In this document: positions 34,988 through 43,499 of the stretch, one piece after another
Numbering within the stretch: position 1 is the first letter of the stretch
Layout: every line of letters begins with the position of its first letter
Source: Burkholderia territorii
Lineage (GTDB): Bacteria; Pseudomonadota; Gammaproteobacteria; Burkholderiales; Burkholderiaceae
Direction of reading: 5' to 3'
NCBI RefSeq assembly: GCF_902833055.1
Contig: NZ_CADFEJ010000015.1
Coordinates: forward strand, 103,723 to 167,722
DNA: 64,000 nucleotides
Made by a program: the position numbers and the translations under genes
Notes under the pieces: generated by a model
Database searches by the model: none
Seen by the model: the letters and a program-made list of their open reading frames with translations, nothing else
Told to the model about the DNA's origin: nothing

Positions 34988-36908
34988 CGTGGCCGTCGCG
35001 CTCGCCCCCGAAAACCCGATCGCGCACCGCAATCTCGGTGCCGCGCTGCTCGCGCGCGGCGACCTCGACGAGGCGATCGCGACCTTGCACCGTCTCGTCG
35101 AACTGGCGCCTGCCGACGCGCAGGCGCGTGTCGATCTCGGTACCGCGTTGCGCGACGCCGGGCAGGCCGACGCGGCAACCGCACAGTTCGAACGCGCCGC
35201 GCAACTGTCGCCGTTGCGTGCCGACGCGCACGCGGGCCTTGCCGAGGTGCTGTACCGCCGCCGGCAGACGGCGCGTGCGGCCGAGTCCATGACGCGCGCG
35301 CTCGAACTGGCGCCCGATCACGGTCCCGCCTATCGCATGCTCGGCGACATGTATCACGATCTGGGCAAGTACGACGCATCCGTCATGTGCTACCGCGCCG
35401 CGACCGAGCTCGATGCGAACGACATCGACGCGCATCATCGCTGCGCGATGGTGCTGTTGAAGCAGAACCGCGCCGACGACGCGCTGCATCACGCGCGCGC
35501 GGCGCTCGCATTGAACGACCGCGCCGCGCCCGCGCACATGACGCTCGGCGACGTGCTGGGCATGCTCGGCGATGTGGACGGTGAGCTCGCGCATTACCGC
35601 CGCGCGGTCGAGCTCGACGTGACGAACCCGGTCCTGCACGACCGGCTGATCTTCGCGCTCGCCACGCATCCGTCGATCGACCAGCAAGAGACGCGCCGGG
35701 CGGCGCGCCGTTTCGGCGAATACGTCGAAGCCGATGCGCGGCCGCTCGCGGATATCGACACCAGCGTGCGCGCGTCGAACCGACGGTTGCGCATCGGCTG
35801 GGTGTCGGGCGACCTGGTGACGCATCCGGTCGGCATTTTCCTCGAAGGCGTGCTGGCGCATCTCGATCGACACCGGCTCGAATTGATCGCGTATCCGACG
35901 TCGGCGGCGGAAGACGACACGACCGCGCGCCTGAAGCCGCACTTCGACGCGTGGCATCCACTGCTCGAGCTGTCGGACGGGCAGGCGGCGCAGCGGATCC
36001 GCGCGGACGGCATCGACGTCCTCGTCGACCTGTCGGGCCACACGGCGCAAAACCGGCTTGGCGTGTTCGCGTGGAAGCCCGCGCCGGTGCAGGTCACGTG
36101 GATCGGCTTCTTCGCGTCGACGGGGCTGCGCGCGATCGACTACGTGCTGGGCGACCGGCACGTGCTGCCGCCGGGCGAGGAAGCGCATTTCGTCGAGCGG
36201 CCGTGGCGGCTGCCCGACAGCTATCTGTGCTTCACGCCGCCGCATGCGGCGCCCGACGTCGGCCCGTTGCCGCAACGCGAGAACGGTGCGATGACGTTCG
36301 GCTATTTCGGCAAGCTCGGGAAGATGAACGATGCGGTCGTGCGCGTGTGGTCGCGGGTGCTTGCCGCGGTACCGGGCGCGCGGCTGTTCCTGAAGGCGGG
36401 CGAGCTCGACGGCGAGCGTGCGCTGCGCCGGACGGCCGAGCGGTTCGCGCGCAACGGAATCGACGCGAGCCGGCTGGTGATGGAAGGCCGCTCGCCGCGC
36501 ACCGATTACCTGACGGCCTATCGCCGCGTCGACATGATGCTGAGCCCGTTTCCGTATCCGGGCGGCACGACGACGGCCGAGTCGCTGTGGATGGGCGTGC
36601 CGGTGCTCGGGATGAAGGGCGAGCGGTTCGTCACGCACATCTGCGAGAGCGTGCTGCAGACGGCCGGGCTGGCCGACTGGATCGCGCGCGACGAAGACGA
36701 CTACGTCGCGAAGGCGGTGGCCGCCGCGGCCGATCCCGAGCGGCTCGACGCGCTGCGGCACGCATTGCGGGCGCGGCTGCTCGCGTCGCCGCTGTGCGAT
36801 GCGCCGCGCTTCGCGAAACATCTCGAGGACGCGTTTTACGGAATGTGGATGGACAGGGCCAACGCCGGCGCCGACGAGCGGGTTGCCGCAGGCGACGAAC
36901 GGAATTGA
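34398..36908 (+). CDS. TPR-containing O-GlcNAc-transferase-like glycosyltransferase (copy 2)
   Basis: An 836-aa paralogue of the upstream gene. About eleven tetratricopeptide repeats cover residues 1-440, followed by the GT41 catalytic region with IGWVSGDLVTHPVGIFLEG, TWIGFFASTGLRAIDYVLGD and SPFPYPGGTTTAESLWMGVP. The first 195 residues are almost identical to those of the third copy, while the rest differs, so the copies have exchanged DNA. It begins 39 bp after copy 1. There is no Shine-Dalgarno sequence; instead two 8-bp repeat units precede the ATG. Different repeat numbers among the three enzymes could change which acceptor protein or site each one modifies. Confidence 0.85.
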   Translation: MQQTTDILGAALAHHQAGRLGDAKAGYEQLLAREPAHPDALHFLGLLTCQAGQPEEGIALMRRSIDAYPSAIYHNNLGNALRERGRLDDAIAQYREAVRRQPDYAEAHNNLGDALREARQPDASMQHCAQAIALRPDYAQAYNNLGNALKDLGQSDAAVLAYGKAIEHDPRYADAYNNLGNVLTTQRKFDAAVDSYRVAVALAPENPIAHRNLGAALLARGDLDEAIATLHRLVELAPADAQARVDLGTALRDAGQADAATAQFERAAQLSPLRADAHAGLAEVLYRRRQTARAAESMTRALELAPDHGPAYRMLGDMYHDLGKYDASVMCYRAATELDANDIDAHHRCAMVLLKQNRADDALHHARAALALNDRAAPAHMTLGDVLGMLGDVDGELAHYRRAVELDVTNPVLHDRLIFALATHPSIDQQETRRAARRFGEYVEADARPLADIDTSVRASNRRLRIGWVSGDLVTHPVGIFLEGVLAHLDRHRLELIAYPTSAAEDDTTARLKPHFDAWHPLLELSDGQAAQRIRADGIDVLVDLSGHTAQNRLGVFAWKPAPVQVTWIGFFASTGLRAIDYVLGDRHVLPPGEEAHFVERPWRLPDSYLCFTPPHAAPDVGPLPQRENGAMTFGYFGKLGKMNDAVVRVWSRVLAAVPGARLFLKAGELDGERALRRTAERFARNGIDASRLVMEGRSPRTDYLTAYRRVDMMLSPFPYPGGTTTAESLWMGVPVLGMKGERFVTHICESVLQTAGLADWIARDEDDYVAKAVAAAADPERLDALRHALRARLLASPLCDAPRFAKHLEDAFYGMWMDRANAGADERVAAGDERN

Positions 36909-36932
36909 GCCGCCCGGCAGGGCGGCGCGCGA

Positions 36933-36964
36933 ACGACGAAACGACGCAACGACGCAACGACGAT
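36933..36964 (+). repeat. Four tandem 8-bp units (ACGACGMA) before the copy-3 start
   Basis: ACGACGAA, ACGACGCA, ACGACGCA and ACGACGAT run without interruption into the ATG at 36965. The equivalent position before copy 2 has only two units. Short tandem units next to a start codon can change in number by slippage and alter translation. Confidence 0.65.
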
Positions 36965-37554
36965 ATGCAACAGACCACGGACATTCTCGGCGCCGCACTG
37001 GCGCATCACCAGGCGGGCCGGCTGGGCGACGCGAAGGCGGGCTACGAGCAGCTGCTCGCGCGCGAGCCCGCGCATCCGGACGCGCTGCATTTCCTCGGAC
37101 TGCTGACCTGTCAGGCAGGGCAGCCGGATGAAGGCATCGCGCTGATGCGCCGCTCGATCGACGCGTATCCGAGCGCGATCTATCACAACAACCTGGGCAA
37201 TGCGCTGCGCGAGCGCGGCCGGCTCGACGACGCGATCGCGCAGTACCGCGAAGCGGTGCGTCGGCAGCCGGACTACGCGGAAGCGCACAACAACCTGGGC
37301 GACGCGCTGCGCGAAGCGCGGCAGCCGGATGCGTCGATGCAGCACTGCGCGCAGGCGATCGCGTTGCGGCCGGACTACGCGCAGGCGTACAACAACCTGG
37401 GCAACGCGCTGAAGGATCTCGGCCAGTCGGATGCGGCGGTGCTCGCGTACGGCAAGGCGATCGAACACGACCCGCGCTACGCGGACGCGTACAACAACCT
37501 CGGCAACGTGCTGACGACGCAGCGCAAGTTCGACGCGGCGGTGGACAGCTATCG
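36965..37554 (+). repeat. 590-bp direct repeat, copy B (paired with 34398-34987)
   Basis: Near-identical partner of the 5' part of glycosyltransferase copy 2, covering the start codon and the first tetratricopeptide repeats of copy 3. Confidence 0.85.
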
Positions 37555-39454
37555 CGCAGCCGTCGCGCTGAATCCGGGCCGGGCGATCGTGCACGGCAAT
37601 CTCGGCACCGCGCTGCTCGCGCGCGGCGACCTCGACGAATCCATCGCGACGCTGCGCCGCGCGGTCGAACTCGATCCGCTGGATCCGCAAGTCCACAACT
37701 GTCTGGGCAGCGCGCTGCGCGAAGCGGGCCGCAACGACGAAGCGATCGTGCATTTCGAACGGGTAATCGAGCTGTCCGGCGGCGACGTCGATGCGCACCT
37801 GAATCTGAGCCGGGCGCTGAAGAGCCAGAACCGGATCGAGGAATCCGTCGAGGCCGGCAAGCGGGCCATCGAGCTCGATCCGCGCCGCGCGGAGGGCTAC
37901 GTGAACCTGGCCCACGCGTATTACTGGCTAGACCGTGTCGACGACGCGATCGTGCAGTACCGGCGCGCGCTCGAATTCGATCCGGATTCGGCGGACATTC
38001 ACCAGAACCTGTCGATCGCGCTGTGCCAGGCGCGACGCGTCCATGAGGCGCTGGAAAGCGCGCAAGCCGCCGTGGCGCTGGAACCCGGCACCGCGCGCCG
38101 GCATGCGCATCTCGCGGACGTGCTGCGCAAGACCGGCGACGTCGACGCGGCGATCAAGTGCTATCGCCGCGCGCTGGAATGCGATCCCGACAATCCGGGC
38201 ACCTACACGTCGCTGCTGTTCTGCCTCGCGGGCCAGACCGACTTCGATCCCGACGCGTATCTGGCGGATGCGCGCGTGTTCGGCGCGCGCATGTCGATGC
38301 ACGCGAAGCCGTGGCGGCACCAGCCGGCGCCGTTGAACGGGCGCAGGTTGCGTGTCGGATTCGTGTCGGGCGATTTCCGGCGGCACCCGGTCGGCATCTT
38401 TCTCGAAAGCGTCGTCGCGCATCTCGATCGGTCGCGCGTCGAACTGGTCGCGTTCACGACCTTCGACACCGAGGACGACTACACCGCGCGGCTGAAGCCG
38501 CATTTCGACGGCTGGCATCGCATCACGGATCTCGGCACGGAGCAGACGGCCCGGCGCATCCACGACGAGCGCATCGACGTGCTCGTCGATCTGGCCGGGC
38601 ATACGGCGCACAACCGGCTGCCGGCCTTTGCGTGGAAGCCGGCGCCGATCCAGGTGAGCTGGCTCGGCTTTTTCGCGTCGACCGGTATCGCGGAGATGGA
38701 CTATTTCCTCGGCGATGCGCACGTGCTGCCGGCCGCCGAGGAAGCGCACTTCGTCGAGCGGCCGTGGCGGCTGCCCGACAGCTACCTGTGTTTCACGCCG
38801 CCGCCGCACGACGTGCAGGTCGGCCCGCTGCCGATGCTGCGCAACGGGCACATCACGTTCGGCTGCTTCGGCAAGCTGGTGAAGGTGACCGACGAAGTGG
38901 TGCGCGTCTGGTCGCGCCTGCTGCATGCCGTGCCGGGCGCGAAGCTGCTGCTCAAGGCGTACGAACTCGCGGTCGAGGACATCTGCGATGCAACGCGTGC
39001 GCGTTTCGCGGCGCACGGCATCGGCGCCGACCGGCTGATCCTCGAGCAGGGCTCGTCGCGCGACGCGTACTTCGCTGCGTACAACCGCGCGGACGTGATG
39101 CTCAGCCCGTTCCCGTATCCGGGCGGCACGACGACGGCCGAGTCTCTGTGGATGGGCGTGCCGGTGCTCGGGATGAAAGGCGAGCGGTTCGTCACGCACA
39201 TCTGCGAGAGCCTGCTGCATGCGGCCGGGCTCGGCGACTGGATCGCAAGCGACGAAGCGGACTACATCGCGAAGGCCGTCGCGTTCTCCCGCGATCGCGG
39301 CGAGCTCGCGGCAATGCGCGCCGGGTTGCGCCAGCAGATGCAGCGTTCGCCGCTCGGCGACGCGAAGCGGTTCGCCCGCCACCTCGAGGATGCGTTTCAC
39401 GGCATGTGGGACGCATGGCTCGCCGGCACGCCGGAAGACTCGCCGGCGCGGTAA
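36965..39454 (+). CDS. TPR-containing O-GlcNAc-transferase-like glycosyltransferase (copy 3)
   Basis: An 829-aa paralogue. Tetratricopeptide repeats fill residues 1-420, and the GT41 catalytic region follows with VGFVSGDFRRHPVGIFLES, SWLGFFASTGIAEMDYFLGD, FGCFGKLVKV and SPFPYPGGTTTAESLWMGVP. The start at 36965 is chosen because the product then begins MQQTTDILGAALAHHQAG exactly like copy 2. An open frame extending upstream to 35951 overlaps copy 2 and is an artefact of high GC. It is the last of the three tandem genes and is convergent with fliT-fliD. Flagellin or another flagellar protein is the likely acceptor, by location. Confidence 0.85.
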   Translation: MQQTTDILGAALAHHQAGRLGDAKAGYEQLLAREPAHPDALHFLGLLTCQAGQPDEGIALMRRSIDAYPSAIYHNNLGNALRERGRLDDAIAQYREAVRRQPDYAEAHNNLGDALREARQPDASMQHCAQAIALRPDYAQAYNNLGNALKDLGQSDAAVLAYGKAIEHDPRYADAYNNLGNVLTTQRKFDAAVDSYRAAVALNPGRAIVHGNLGTALLARGDLDESIATLRRAVELDPLDPQVHNCLGSALREAGRNDEAIVHFERVIELSGGDVDAHLNLSRALKSQNRIEESVEAGKRAIELDPRRAEGYVNLAHAYYWLDRVDDAIVQYRRALEFDPDSADIHQNLSIALCQARRVHEALESAQAAVALEPGTARRHAHLADVLRKTGDVDAAIKCYRRALECDPDNPGTYTSLLFCLAGQTDFDPDAYLADARVFGARMSMHAKPWRHQPAPLNGRRLRVGFVSGDFRRHPVGIFLESVVAHLDRSRVELVAFTTFDTEDDYTARLKPHFDGWHRITDLGTEQTARRIHDERIDVLVDLAGHTAHNRLPAFAWKPAPIQVSWLGFFASTGIAEMDYFLGDAHVLPAAEEAHFVERPWRLPDSYLCFTPPPHDVQVGPLPMLRNGHITFGCFGKLVKVTDEVVRVWSRLLHAVPGAKLLLKAYELAVEDICDATRARFAAHGIGADRLILEQGSSRDAYFAAYNRADVMLSPFPYPGGTTTAESLWMGVPVLGMKGERFVTHICESLLHAAGLGDWIASDEADYIAKAVAFSRDRGELAAMRAGLRQQMQRSPLGDAKRFARHLEDAFHGMWDAWLAGTPEDSPAR

Positions 39455-39527
39455 CGGCGGCGCCCAGCCGCTCCCGGCCACGCGCCGCGCCGCCGGGTAT
39501 CGCGGTGCGGTGCGGTTCGGACGCACC

Positions 39528-39554
39528 AAAAAAAGAAGCCGCATCGCTGCGGCT
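39528..39554 (-). terminator. Rho-independent terminator downstream of fliT
   Basis: On the minus strand AGCCGCA-GCGA-TGCGGCT is followed by seven T residues (39534-39528). It lies 67 bp after the fliT stop and ends the leftward fliD-fliT transcript. Confidence 0.8.
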
Positions 39555-39620
39555 CTTCGAGGAGAGCGCCCTCGCGGGCGTCGTTGTTGTTCTCGTTCGT
39601 TGGTTCGGCGCTAGTGCGGC

Positions 39621-39920
39621 TCAGCCGAGCATGCCGGTGGACTGATAACGCGACGCCGCGTCGATGCGCTGCATCGCCACCCGGTGATTCGTCATCAATC
39701 GCTCGCGGCCGGCCATCGCCAGTTCGGTGATGTGCGCATCGAGCCGCTGGATCTCGCGGATGATCGCGAGTGCATCGGGCGTCTGGTCCGCGTCGAGCGA
39801 CATCAGCAGCGCGGCGCGCTCGTTGACGAGTTCGGCGGCGCGCTCCCATGCGTCGTGCGAGACGGCGTCCGCGAGCGCGTGCGTGAGCGCCAGCGCGCGT
39901 GTCAGCGAAGTATGTTCCAT
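39621..39920 (-). CDS. fliT: Flagellar chaperone FliT
   Basis: A 99-aa helical protein in the FliT size range, placed directly after fliD in the same direction (40 bp gap). Helices include LTRALALTHALADAVSHDAW and ALAIIREIQRLDAHITELA, with a C-terminal segment ending in SRYQSTGMLG. FliT is the export chaperone of the filament cap protein FliD and, in enterobacteria, also restrains FlhDC. Sequence conservation in this family is low, so the call rests mainly on size, helical pattern and position. Confidence 0.78.
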   Translation of the reverse strand: MEHTSLTRALALTHALADAVSHDAWERAAELVNERAALLMSLDADQTPDALAIIREIQRLDAHITELAMAGRERLMTNHRVAMQRIDAASRYQSTGMLG

Positions 39921-39960
39921 GGCGGGATGTCCTCGTGGGCGGCGGCCGGATGCCGGTCCG

Positions 39961-41394
39961 TCACTTGTTGGTGGCGAGCGTGCCGGCGCTGTTCGACCCG
40001 CCGAACAGCTGCGTCAGGTACTGCTGGTTGTTCTGCATCTGCGTCATCAGCGTGTTGAGCGCGGTGAACTGCGCGTTGTACTGGGCCGTGAGCGCGGTCT
40101 GGTAGTTCTTCAGTTGCGTCGCCTGATCCTGCAGGTTCGACAGGTCCTTGTTCAGCGAGGCCGTGCGCTGGTCGATCAGCCCGCCCGTCTGCGAGTACGA
40201 ATTCGCGAAGTTGTTCAGCGCGACCCCGACGCCGTTCGTCGAGTTGAAGATCGCGGAGACGGCCGAGCCGTTGGTCGTGAGCGCGGTCTGCAGCTTCGTG
40301 CTGTCGACCGTCAACGTGCCGTCGGTGTTCAGGTTGATGCCGATCGACGACAGGCTGTAGGTCTTGCCGCCCGTCGTGACGCCGCCGCTGAGCGCGGTCG
40401 CGAGGCCGTTCGTGATCGAGTTCAGCATCGCGTCGCCGAGCAGCGGGCCGGCCGTCGAGCCCGACGACGAGGTCGTGTACGACGACAGGCTCGATGCCGT
40501 CGTGACGAAGGTCGAGTACGCCTTCGCGAAATTGTTGATCGCCGTCGTGATGCCGGTCGTATCCTGCGCGATCGTGAGCGTTTGCGTCGTGTTGACCGCG
40601 GCTGCCGTCAGGTTCAGCGTGACGCCCGTCAGTGCGTTGGAGATCTGGTTGGTCGCGCTCGTCACGGTGCTGCCGGCGATCGTGATGTTCGCGTCCGCGG
40701 CGGGCGTCACCGTGTTGTAGGTCGACTGGGTCGAGTCGAGCTTGCTGTTCAGGCCGGCGCCGGCGGTGATCGACACCGTGTTCGCTGCGCCGGTGTTGTT
40801 CGACGAGAGCACCAGGTGCTGGCCGTCGGACGCATTGATCACCGTGGCGGTCACGCCCGGGTTGTTCGAGGCCTTGTTGATGTTCGCGGCGATCGTCGCG
40901 AGCGTATCGGTCGACGAGACCGACACCTGCATCGAGCCGGTGCCGACGCCGACGGTCAGCGTGCCGCTGCCGATGGTATCGGCCGACGTGATCGCCGGCG
41001 ACGAAATCGAGTTGGCGGTCGCGACGGCATTGACCTTCACCGCGTACGTGCCGGCGGCCGCGCCGCTCGCGGTGGTGGCGGTGAGGCCGGAGCCGCTCGC
41101 CGTCGCGGTCAGCGCCGACAGCGCCGTGCCGTCGGTGAGGCCCTGCAGCGCGGTCTGCAGCGCCGCGAGCTGCGACTTGATCTGCCCGATCGCGGACAGT
41201 TCGGTGTTGTCGGAGGTCTGCTTGTTCGCGAGCGCGGTCGATTGCGCGGCGGTCTTCGCGGTGACGAGCGCCGAGACGAGCGAATTGACGTCGAGCGACG
41301 ACTTCGTCGAGCCGCTGATGATGGACTGCGCAGCCTGCTGGAGCGCGGTGTTCAGGTCGCTGGAGGACGTGGTGGTGGTAGTCGTCGAGGTCAT
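39961..41394 (-). CDS. fliD: Flagellar filament cap protein FliD (HAP2)
   Basis: A 477-aa protein rich in Ser, Thr, Ala and Asn with almost no Cys, typical of secreted flagellar proteins. The N-terminal region (LDVNSLVSALVTAKTAAQST) and the C-terminal coiled coil (IDQRTASLNKDLSNLQDQATQL and YLTQLF) are the FliD oligomerisation parts. The middle holds the exposed domains, including SVDSTKLQTAL-type repeats. FliD caps the growing filament and helps flagellin fold. GGAG precedes the start. It lies downstream of fliC and upstream of its chaperone gene fliT. Confidence 0.92.
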   Translation of the reverse strand: MTSTTTTTTSSSDLNTALQQAAQSIISGSTKSSLDVNSLVSALVTAKTAAQSTALANKQTSDNTELSAIGQIKSQLAALQTALQGLTDGTALSALTATASGSGLTATTASGAAAGTYAVKVNAVATANSISSPAITSADTIGSGTLTVGVGTGSMQVSVSSTDTLATIAANINKASNNPGVTATVINASDGQHLVLSSNNTGAANTVSITAGAGLNSKLDSTQSTYNTVTPAADANITIAGSTVTSATNQISNALTGVTLNLTAAAVNTTQTLTIAQDTTGITTAINNFAKAYSTFVTTASSLSSYTTSSSGSTAGPLLGDAMLNSITNGLATALSGGVTTGGKTYSLSSIGINLNTDGTLTVDSTKLQTALTTNGSAVSAIFNSTNGVGVALNNFANSYSQTGGLIDQRTASLNKDLSNLQDQATQLKNYQTALTAQYNAQFTALNTLMTQMQNNQQYLTQLFGGSNSAGTLATNK

Positions 41395-41532
41395 TCGGGG
41401 GCTCCGGTCCGCGTCGCCGGGCAGTGTCGGGCGAATCGCGCGTCGGTGTCGAACAAGCGCGCAACGGGAGGCCAGCCTCCCGGGTGCGCGATGAAAAGGC
41501 GCGGGCGCCGGACCCAGGTCGCGGCGCCCGTG

Positions 41533-41568
41533 CCGGCGGACGGCGCGTCGCGAGACGCGCGCCGCCGG
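41533..41568 (-). terminator. Strong GC hairpin between fliC and fliD
   Basis: CCGGCGG and CCGCCGG (41533-41539, 41562-41568) enclose GCGCGTC and GACGCGC (41543-41549, 41554-41560) around a GCGA loop. It begins 10 bp after the fliC stop. There is no T-run, so it may stabilise the fliC mRNA or reduce read-through rather than act as a full terminator. Confidence 0.6.
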
Positions 41569-41578
41569 TCGTGGGGTA

Positions 41579-42397
41579 TTAACCCAGGAGCTTCAGGACT
41601 TGCTGCGGCAGCGAGTTCGCCTGTGCCAGCACCGAGATGCCTGCTTGCTGGAGCACTTGCGCCTTGCTCAGGTTCGCCGTTTCCGTCGCGAAGTCCGCGT
41701 CGGTGATCTGCGAACGGGCTGCCGACATGTTGGTCGACTGCGTCTGCGTGTTCGTGATCGCCGACTGGAACGTGTTCTGCGTTGCGCCGAGCGTTGCCTG
41801 GAACGTGTTGACCTTCGTCAGCACTGCATCGATCGAGCCCATCGCAGCTTGCGAATCGGTGACGCTCGAAACCGTCAGCGCGGACAGGCCGAGGTTGGCC
41901 GAGTCCCAGCTTTGCGTGCCGAAGTCAGCGGCGATCGTCTGGCCGTTGACCGCGCCGATCTGGAAGCTGACCGTGCTCAGGCCTTGCAGGACCGACTGGC
42001 CGTTGAACGTCGTTTGCGTTGCGACGCGCGAGATTTCCGTCAGGCGGGTCGAGACTTCCGATTGCAGGTTTGCACGTGCGTTGGAGTCGAGCGAGCCGTC
42101 GCCTGCTTCAACTGCCAGCTGGCGGATACGCTGCAGGTTGTCGACGATCGACTGGAGCGCGCCGGCCGTCGTCTGGACCATCGAGATGCCGTTGTTCGCG
42201 TTCGACACGCCCTGGTTCAGCGCGTTGATCGCGGCCGTCTGGGTCGTCGCGATTGCGAGGCCCGCTGCGTCGTCTGCCGCGCTGTTCACTCGCTTGCCCG
42301 ACGACAGGCGGTTGATCGCTTGCGACAGCGCGTTTTGCGAGCCCGACAGGTTCGTCTGCGTCGACAGCGAAAGGATGTTGGTGTTGATGTTCAGCAT
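41579..42397 (-). CDS. fliC: Flagellin, short form
   Basis: A 272-aa flagellin. The N-terminal D0/D1 region (NINTNILSLSTQTNLSGSQ, INRLSSGKRVNSAADDAAG) and the C-terminal region (ARSQITDADFATETANLSKA, ending LPQQVLKLLG) are complete. Only about 45 residues join them, so the variable surface domains D2/D3 are nearly absent. Burkholderia flagellins are commonly near 380 residues, making this a minimal type. A sigma-28 promoter lies upstream and GAGGAAG precedes the ATG. Flagellin is the main filament subunit, and the neighbouring GT41 enzymes may glycosylate its few surface Ser/Thr. Confidence 0.95.
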   Translation of the reverse strand: MLNINTNILSLSTQTNLSGSQNALSQAINRLSSGKRVNSAADDAAGLAIATTQTAAINALNQGVSNANNGISMVQTTAGALQSIVDNLQRIRQLAVEAGDGSLDSNARANLQSEVSTRLTEISRVATQTTFNGQSVLQGLSTVSFQIGAVNGQTIAADFGTQSWDSANLGLSALTVSSVTDSQAAMGSIDAVLTKVNTFQATLGATQNTFQSAITNTQTQSTNMSAARSQITDADFATETANLSKAQVLQQAGISVLAQANSLPQQVLKLLG

Positions 42398-42495
42398 TTG
42401 CTTCCTCGTTTTGGAAAATGCCTGAGTACAGACAGGGATCAGGTTCGTTTTCGGCGTTGCGCTTTATCGCGAGTGGCGCTGCCCGCCTTTCCTGG

Positions 42496-42523
42496 TTGAC
42501 GGCGGCACCCGGCGAAAACTTTA
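42496..42523 (-). promoter_or_regulatory. Sigma-28 (FliA) promoter of fliC
   Basis: On the minus strand TAAAGTTT (42523-42516) is followed after 12 bp by GCCGTCAA (42503-42496), close to the FliA consensus TAAAGTTT-N11-GCCGATAA. It lies about 100 bp before the fliC start. Confidence 0.8.
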
Positions 42524-42701
42524 GAGGGATGCGTGACGAAAATCGGGACGGAAGCATGCCGCTGCCGCGAAGTCCGCGCCCGGCGTGGCTGGCAGCGATT
42601 TTGGCCGGCGTGCGCGACGGCTCGTTCGACGGTGCGGGTGGCCGTGCCGCGCGGGGCGGCGAACCGGAAGCGACAAAAGGATGGTTTTGTCTGTGATTTC
42701 C

Positions 42702-42710
42702 TGATATGAT
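42702..42710 (+). promoter_or_regulatory. Likely extended -10 promoter of rpsU
   Basis: TGATATGAT reads as TGn followed by TATGAT, an extended -10 element. The upstream -35 region is weak (TGGTTT). It would give a leader of about 230 nt before rpsU, a region with no gene. Confidence 0.45.
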
Positions 42711-42944
42711 GGCGGGCTGAATTGAGATTTTCTGTCAAGCCTGTGCCGTCCCGGCACTCTTGCTGGCAGTCAAACGCGGCGCTGCACGCGGCTTGTGAAG
42801 CGTACTCGCGGTGCTTTGTGCCTCTCTTTTCCGGCCTCCGAGGCCGTATTTCCGCTCGTTTCGCCTGTTGTGGGGACGCCCGGATGGCCGGTGCGTGGCG
42901 CTTGGCCGCTACGTTTTTGACCGTTTAAGCAATTTAGGAACGAC

Positions 42945-43157
42945 ATGACGACGATTCTTCTGAAAGAAAACGAGCCGTTCGAAGTGGCGATTCGCCGCTT
43001 TCGCCGTGCTATCGAAAAAAATGGCCTGATCGCTGAACTGCGCGAACGCCAGTCCTACGAAAAGCCGACCGCAGTCCGCAAGCGCAAGAAGGCAGCAGCC
43101 GTCAAGCGCCTGCACAAGCGTCTGCGCAGCCAGATGCTGCCGAAGAAGCTCCACTAA
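42945..43157 (+). CDS. rpsU: 30S ribosomal protein S21
   Basis: A 70-aa, very basic protein: [20 protein letters not shown] at the start, a central [13 protein letters not shown] segment and an Arg/Lys-rich end. This is the standard length and pattern of S21, which sits near the 3' end of 16S rRNA and helps start-codon selection. AGGA precedes the ATG. Unlike the enterobacterial rpsU-dnaG-rpoD arrangement, the gene stands alone here beside flagellar genes, with its own terminator. Confidence 0.96.
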   Translation: MTTILLKENEPFEVAIRRFRRAIEKNGLIAELRERQSYEKPTAVRKRKKAAAVKRLHKRLRSQMLPKKLH

Positions 43158-43178
43158 GAGCATCTACGGTTCGCCGCG

Positions 43179-43226
43179 AAACGGCGGAGCGTGCTTCGAA
43201 AGAAGCCGCTCCGCCGTTTTGCTTTT
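43179..43226 (+). terminator. Rho-independent terminator of rpsU
   Basis: AAACGGCGGAGCG and CGCTCCGCCGTTT form a stem of about 13 bp with a 15-nt loop, followed by T-rich sequence (TTTTGCTTTT). It starts 22 bp after the rpsU stop. Confidence 0.88.
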
Positions 43227-43499
43227 CGGCGCCGGGAAACGGGCATCGGTCTCGGGATTCAAGCGCCGGCGCAGCGGCCGCTGAGCGCGACGCGGCGGTT
43301 TCGATGGATTGCCGGGCTTCGGGCCGCCGCGGCCGGGTGCGCTCCGGAGTCGTCATCGCAACGTTCGGCAGCGGCGTGACGGCGGCGGCGCGTGCGTGAA
43401 GAATGAAGAGAAAAGTGCAGCGCGTGCGCGCCGGGCCACGCATGACCCGATGACGTGCCGAATGCCCCCCGCCCGGCGCGCGGAGCGGGTTTCGCGCCG
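43227..43499. other. Non-coding stretch between rpsU terminator and tag
   Basis: GC-rich sequence with no supported gene; frames here have no family features. It contains the 3' flank of the leftward tag gene. Confidence 0.5.

Noticed and set aside
35951..36964. In-frame upstream extension of glycosyltransferase copy 3
   Set aside because: It overlaps copy 2 in another frame and has Arg/Ala-rich composition. The product starting at 36965 matches the copy-2 N-terminus.
32655..36998. Very long minus-strand open frame opposite the glycosyltransferases
   Set aside because: It is an antisense shadow of GC-rich repeat genes: Arg-rich and without family features, while the + strand proteins are clear.
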